A stretch of DNA of 64,000 nt, taken from contig NZ_JHXK01000019.1 of assembly GCF_000621745.1 (NCBI RefSeq), positions 1-64,000 of the forward strand, read 5' to 3'. The notes beneath the pieces were generated by a model, which saw only the letters and a program-made list of their open reading frames with translations, was not told the DNA's origin and made no database searches. Below are positions 61,227-64,000 of the stretch, piece by piece. A program made the position numbers and the translations under genes. Numbering within the stretch: position 1 is the stretch's first letter; every line of letters begins with the position of its first letter. The DNA comes from Clostridium beijerinckii HUN142. Lineage in GTDB: Bacteria; Bacillota; Clostridia; Clostridiales; Clostridiaceae.

Positions 61227-61712
61227 ATGTTTAAGAATTTATTTAATAAAAATAAGAATAAAGTATTTTATGCTTTTGCTGATGGTGTAAGTATTGACTT
61301 AAGTGAGGTTAATGATGAAGTGTTCTCACAAAAAATGATGGGGGAAGGAGTCGCTATTAAACCAAGTGAAGGAAAAATATATTCACCTTGTGATGGAACT
61401 ATAGCAGCAGTTATGAAAGAAAGTAAACACGCAGTTGGTATTAGAACAAAAGATGGAATGGAGTTTCTAATTCATGTAGGAATTGATACTGTAGCTTTAA
61501 ACGGAGAAGGTTTTGAATTACATTGTGAAGAAGGAAAAGCAGTAAAAAAAGGTGATATTATCTTAAGTTTTGATAGAAAACTTATTAGGGAGAAGGGATT
61601 GGATGATATCACCATGCTAGTAATATCTGAACCTAATAATTATAAGGTTGTAGACATTCATACTGGTTTGGATATGAAGGCAAATGAGATAATTCTACTG
61701 GAGTACAATTAG
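61227..61712 (+). CDS. PTS glucose-class EIIA
   Basis: 161 residues from ATG 61227 (AGAGG upstream). EIIA-Glc fold with the two active histidines H68 (KHAVGIRTKDG) and H83 (FLIHVGIDTV), and the LIREKGLDDITMLVI pattern. Gives phosphate to EIIB of the alpha-glucoside transporter. A terminator follows. Confidence 0.93.
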   Translation: MFKNLFNKNKNKVFYAFADGVSIDLSEVNDEVFSQKMMGEGVAIKPSEGKIYSPCDGTIAAVMKESKHAVGIRTKDGMEFLIHVGIDTVALNGEGFELHCEEGKAVKKGDIILSFDRKLIREKGLDDITMLVISEPNNYKVVDIHTGLDMKANEIILLEYN

Positions 61713-61766
61713 TTTAGTAAAGATACAATAAATTAAAATGATAAGTTATAAAGGTTAATTTAAATG

Positions 61767-61800
61767 ATCTAGAGTATAATATGTGCTCTAGATTATTTTT
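61767..61800 (+). terminator. Terminator of alpha-glucoside operon
   Basis: ATCTAGAG (61767-61774) / CTCTAGAT (61786-61793), followed by TATTTTT. Confidence 0.85.
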
Positions 61801-62056
61801 ATATTTTTTAAATTATAGTTATTAAATAATCTTTTATACAAGTCAAGATGGTAGTGAGAGATTCAAGGCTATATGCTGGAGTAACGTGTATAATTGATAA
61901 CATATATCTGATATGAAAAGCAAAATACGAAAGAAGTCGAGAGATTTTATGATTCTTATGCTATATTTTTACAAAAAATGTAAAACAAGTATGGTATTGT
62001 ATGTAATGTATAAATTGTAATTACATTATATACAGTATGTGGGATGGGGGGATACG
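61801..62056. other. Gap before the ParM-type cassette
   Basis: No gene seen. Contains small dyads TTTTACAAAAAATGTAAAA (about 61968-61986) and ATGTAAT...ATTACAT (about 61998-62025), then TATACAGTAT. It may carry operators for the cassette; nothing stronger can be said. Confidence 0.35.
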
Positions 62057-62242
62057 ATGAAAGATGCTACCATAATGCTCAGGGTTACAACGGAACAGAA
62101 GCTAGCCATAAAGAGAATGGCCAGAAAGCAAGGGATGACTATTACAGAATTCATGCTATTTAATATGATGAAATCGATTAGTAAATCTGAATTATCTGAA
62201 ATAAATGGAGAGATTGACTTAAATTTAGAATCTAAAAGATAG
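62057..62242 (+). CDS. Ribbon-helix-helix protein upstream of actin-like gene
   Basis: 61 residues from ATG 62057 (GGGGGG 5 bases upstream). KDATIMLRVTTEQKLAIKRM, GMTITEFMLFNMMKSIS fits the RHH family. Separated by 234 bases from the ParM-type gene. Possibly a regulator or centromere-binding protein. Confidence 0.7.
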   Translation: MKDATIMLRVTTEQKLAIKRMARKQGMTITEFMLFNMMKSISKSELSEINGEIDLNLESKR

Positions 62243-62476
62243 TCAATTGAGCTTGAGTTTTATTTACTTGTATATAAAGTATGGACAAGCAATACGATGT
62301 ACAAAAGTATTTAATTGCCTAAGGTAATAGTAGTATGATAGCTATATAAACTACGCACAAAGGAATATTAATGGAGAAACATTTCATAAGGATAAATAAT
62401 TTTTAGAAAACAGTGGTATAAACGCCATAAAAAGATATTCAAATAGAATGTAAAAGCAAAAAAGGGGGATTAAAAA

Positions 62477-63370
62477 ATGAGAATCAGTGCAGATATAGGC
62501 TACAATACAACAAACTTTATTGGACATAATATAGAAGGCTCCTTTTCATCGACCGTAAAAGAAAAGATGCACGAATTGGAGACAGCTAAATATACAGTTG
62601 AGTACAATAATAAAACATATTTAATTGGTAATGATGATGGTTTTACCAGTATTGAACATTCAAGAGATAAGGATATTATATTTCATATTTGCTTATATAC
62701 AGCCATAGCAGCTACAATGAGTTCCACAATAGATAACAATGTAAGAGTTATAACTGGACTTCCGGCTCAATTTTTTGCAGAACAAAAGAATTCTTTGATA
62801 AGAGCTCTTGAAAATAGACGAGTGTTTATGAAGCTTAATGGAGAAAATAGAAGTTTTACTATTACAAAAGTAATCGTATTTCCTCAATCGGCAGGATTAT
62901 TTTTATATGATAAATCACTAGTAGAAAAGGATACTCTAGTAGTAGATATAGGTGGTGGTACATTAGACATAGCATATATGAGCAATGGTCAATTTAAAGA
63001 AGGTAGAACATATCCACTAGGAGTAAATCCCACATATGATGTGCTTTTACAAGAGTTAACCAAGTATGGAGTAAACTATTCTAATCGTATGAAGGCAGAA
63101 CAAATAATTGCAGATAAGGCTATATTTGTAGAAGGCAAGGAAGTAAACGTAAGTAAAGATATTGACAATGTATTAAGTTTGAGAGCGGGAGAAATAATAA
63201 ATGCTATAAAACAGGCATTTCCAGAGCAATCAAAGTATTCGAGATTTGTTTTTATAGGCGGGGGAGCCTTATTGCTTAAAAGTTATTTGAGCGACTACAG
63301 AGTGTTGGACGATGCACAGATGATTAATGTAAAGACGTATGACATAATAGGTAAGAGTAAGAATGTGTAA
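62477..63370 (+). CDS. ParM-like actin family ATPase
   Basis: 297 residues with actin-ATPase motifs: phosphate-1 SADIGYNTTN (D6), phosphate-2 VVDIGGGTLDIAY (D157), and adenosine motif FIGGGALLLKSYL. Shape and length match ParM/StbA-type plasmid segregation filaments, more than FtsA or MreB. Overlaps the next small DNA-binding gene by 8 bases. The cassette is on what appears to be the chromosome and resembles a plasmid partition system. Confidence 0.88.
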   Translation: MRISADIGYNTTNFIGHNIEGSFSSTVKEKMHELETAKYTVEYNNKTYLIGNDDGFTSIEHSRDKDIIFHICLYTAIAATMSSTIDNNVRVITGLPAQFFAEQKNSLIRALENRRVFMKLNGENRSFTITKVIVFPQSAGLFLYDKSLVEKDTLVVDIGGGTLDIAYMSNGQFKEGRTYPLGVNPTYDVLLQELTKYGVNYSNRMKAEQIIADKAIFVEGKEVNVSKDIDNVLSLRAGEIINAIKQAFPEQSKYSRFVFIGGGALLLKSYLSDYRVLDDAQMINVKTYDIIGKSKNV

Positions 63371-63629
63371 AAAGATAAAAACCACAATTACTTTAGCTCC
63401 CCATATTAAGGAATTTGCATCTAAAGAAGCCAAGTCTCTTGGTTTAGATTTTTCAGCATATATAACTGTGCTAATAGCTGAAAAAATGAGAGGAAATATG
63501 ATACCTTCAACTATTAAAAAAATTAGTGATGATAAAGTTGATGAGGCAGCTATAGATATAGATGTAAAAGAATCTATAAAAATAGACAGTGATCAGGAAA
63601 ATGAGATTGATAGATTGTTGCAATGGTAG
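63363..63629 (+). CDS. ParR-like small DNA-binding protein
   Basis: 88 residues. The N-terminal half looks RHH: KKIKTTITLAPHIKEFASKE, GLDFSAYITVLIAEKM; the C-terminal half is acidic with a bulky end (ENEIDRLLQW), typical of ParR tails that bind ParM. Starts inside the ParM-like gene (8-base overlap). Probable adaptor between filament and DNA. Confidence 0.75.
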   Translation: MCKKIKTTITLAPHIKEFASKEAKSLGLDFSAYITVLIAEKMRGNMIPSTIKKISDDKVDEAAIDIDVKESIKIDSDQENEIDRLLQW

Positions 63630-63631
63630 AG

Positions 63632-63660
63632 AACAGATGAATTTTTTCATCTGTTTTTAT
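63632..63660 (+). terminator. Terminator of ParM-type cassette
   Basis: AACAGATGA (63632-63640) / TCATCTGTT (63647-63655), followed by TTTAT; lies immediately after the stop of the ParR-like gene. Confidence 0.85.
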
Positions 63661-63898
63661 CATCAACAAAAAATATAAGTTTATAGCTGATGGATTATAG
63701 AAATTTATATGAAATGTATGTGACATTTTACAAAAAGTAAAGGAACTAATACAATTGGACGCTCTTAATATGTATAATAATAATTAAGTATTGGTGAAAC
63801 ATAGCTTTTATTAGAATAAATATTATATTTACTATATAATATAAACTAATTTAAAATATTTATTATAGATATAACTTGTTTAAAGAGGGAGTGAGAAT

Positions 63899-64000
63899 AT
63901 GGAAGTTGTTTTGGAGCAGTTTATTTCATCAGATAAACCTAAGAGAATTAGTAACATACTTCAAAAGATTTCAATTATTTTTTTGGTAGTTGCATTAATG
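63899..64000 (+). CDS. Membrane protein, 5' end only (partial)
   Basis: ATG 63899 with AGAGGGAGTG upstream, then EVVLEQFISSDKPKRISNIL and a hydrophobic start at about residue 24 (ISIIFLVVALM) running off the window. A membrane protein by its first helix; nothing else can be known from 34 codons. Confidence 0.6.
   Translation, partial: MEVVLEQFISSDKPKRISNILQKISIIFLVVALM

Noticed and set aside
61850-61920. tRNA-like or riboswitch-like sequence after the EIIA gene
   Set aside because: Only short GC blocks (GAGATTCAAGG, GCTGGAG) are present; no consistent stem set or known aptamer core could be drawn.

Overview
The window looks like a low-GC Firmicute chromosome, most likely Clostridium sensu stricto (solventogenic/butyric group). 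The basis is AT-rich codon use, strong GGAGG-type ribosome binding sites, a lysine-riboswitch dapA, mannose-class and alpha-glucoside PTS genes with LevR-type and RpiR-type regulators, and the rRNA and tRNA sequences. The species is not certain from sequence alone.

Layout. 1-410: 3' end of an rRNA operon (23S end, 5S, terminator). 483-18672: host genes for a TSUP transporter, riboswitch-controlled dapA, a SulP anion transporter, an APH-family kinase, amtB-glnK, an HD hydrolase, the remains of a mannose-class PTS operon with its LevR-like sigma-54 activator, an Hsp20-like protein, a DEAD-box helicase, plsC and a P-type ATPase. 19119-19193: tRNA-Arg(CCT), which is the attachment site of a complete-looking prophage of about 37.0 kb (19177-56213) bounded by identical 19-bp att cores. 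56443-64000: host DNA again, with an anchored protein, an alpha-glucoside PTS/6-phospho-alpha-glucosidase operon under an RpiR regulator, and a small actin-like ParM/ribbon-helix-helix cassette.

The prophage is an HK97-type siphovirus in standard order: integrase; excisionase-like protein; a phased iteron array and replication-type regulators; a leftward repressor block; rightward early genes (SNF2 helicase, VRR-NUC nuclease, ERF annealing protein, SSB, MazG-like protein, primase-helicase); a sigma-like late regulator; HNH, terS, terL, portal, protease, capsid; connectors; tail proteins, including a -1 frameshifted G/GT chaperone; tape measure, Dit, Tal, a receptor-binding-type protein and XkdX; two holin-like proteins and an amidase. 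Between lysis genes and attR, with its own promoter, sits a two-gene restriction-modification system. A PD-(D/E)xK nuclease fused to an N6-adenine methyltransferase is followed by a specificity subunit, with no HsdR motor (BcgI-like logic). This is the best candidate for an accessory defence system.

Other points. A large deletion removed most of the mannose-PTS IIC and IID genes, and recognisable ends survive. Several small genes are easily missed: a 32-residue hydrophobic peptide behind twin hairpins, a 51-residue antisense ORF whose ribosome binding site lies inside an 18-bp inverted repeat, a Cys-rich 51-residue protein, a 33-residue early leader protein and the 34-residue XkdX. The prophage also carries repeated operator-like words at the integrase and repressor loci, nine ATTACA words before the late regulator, and integrase arm-type repeats at both ends.
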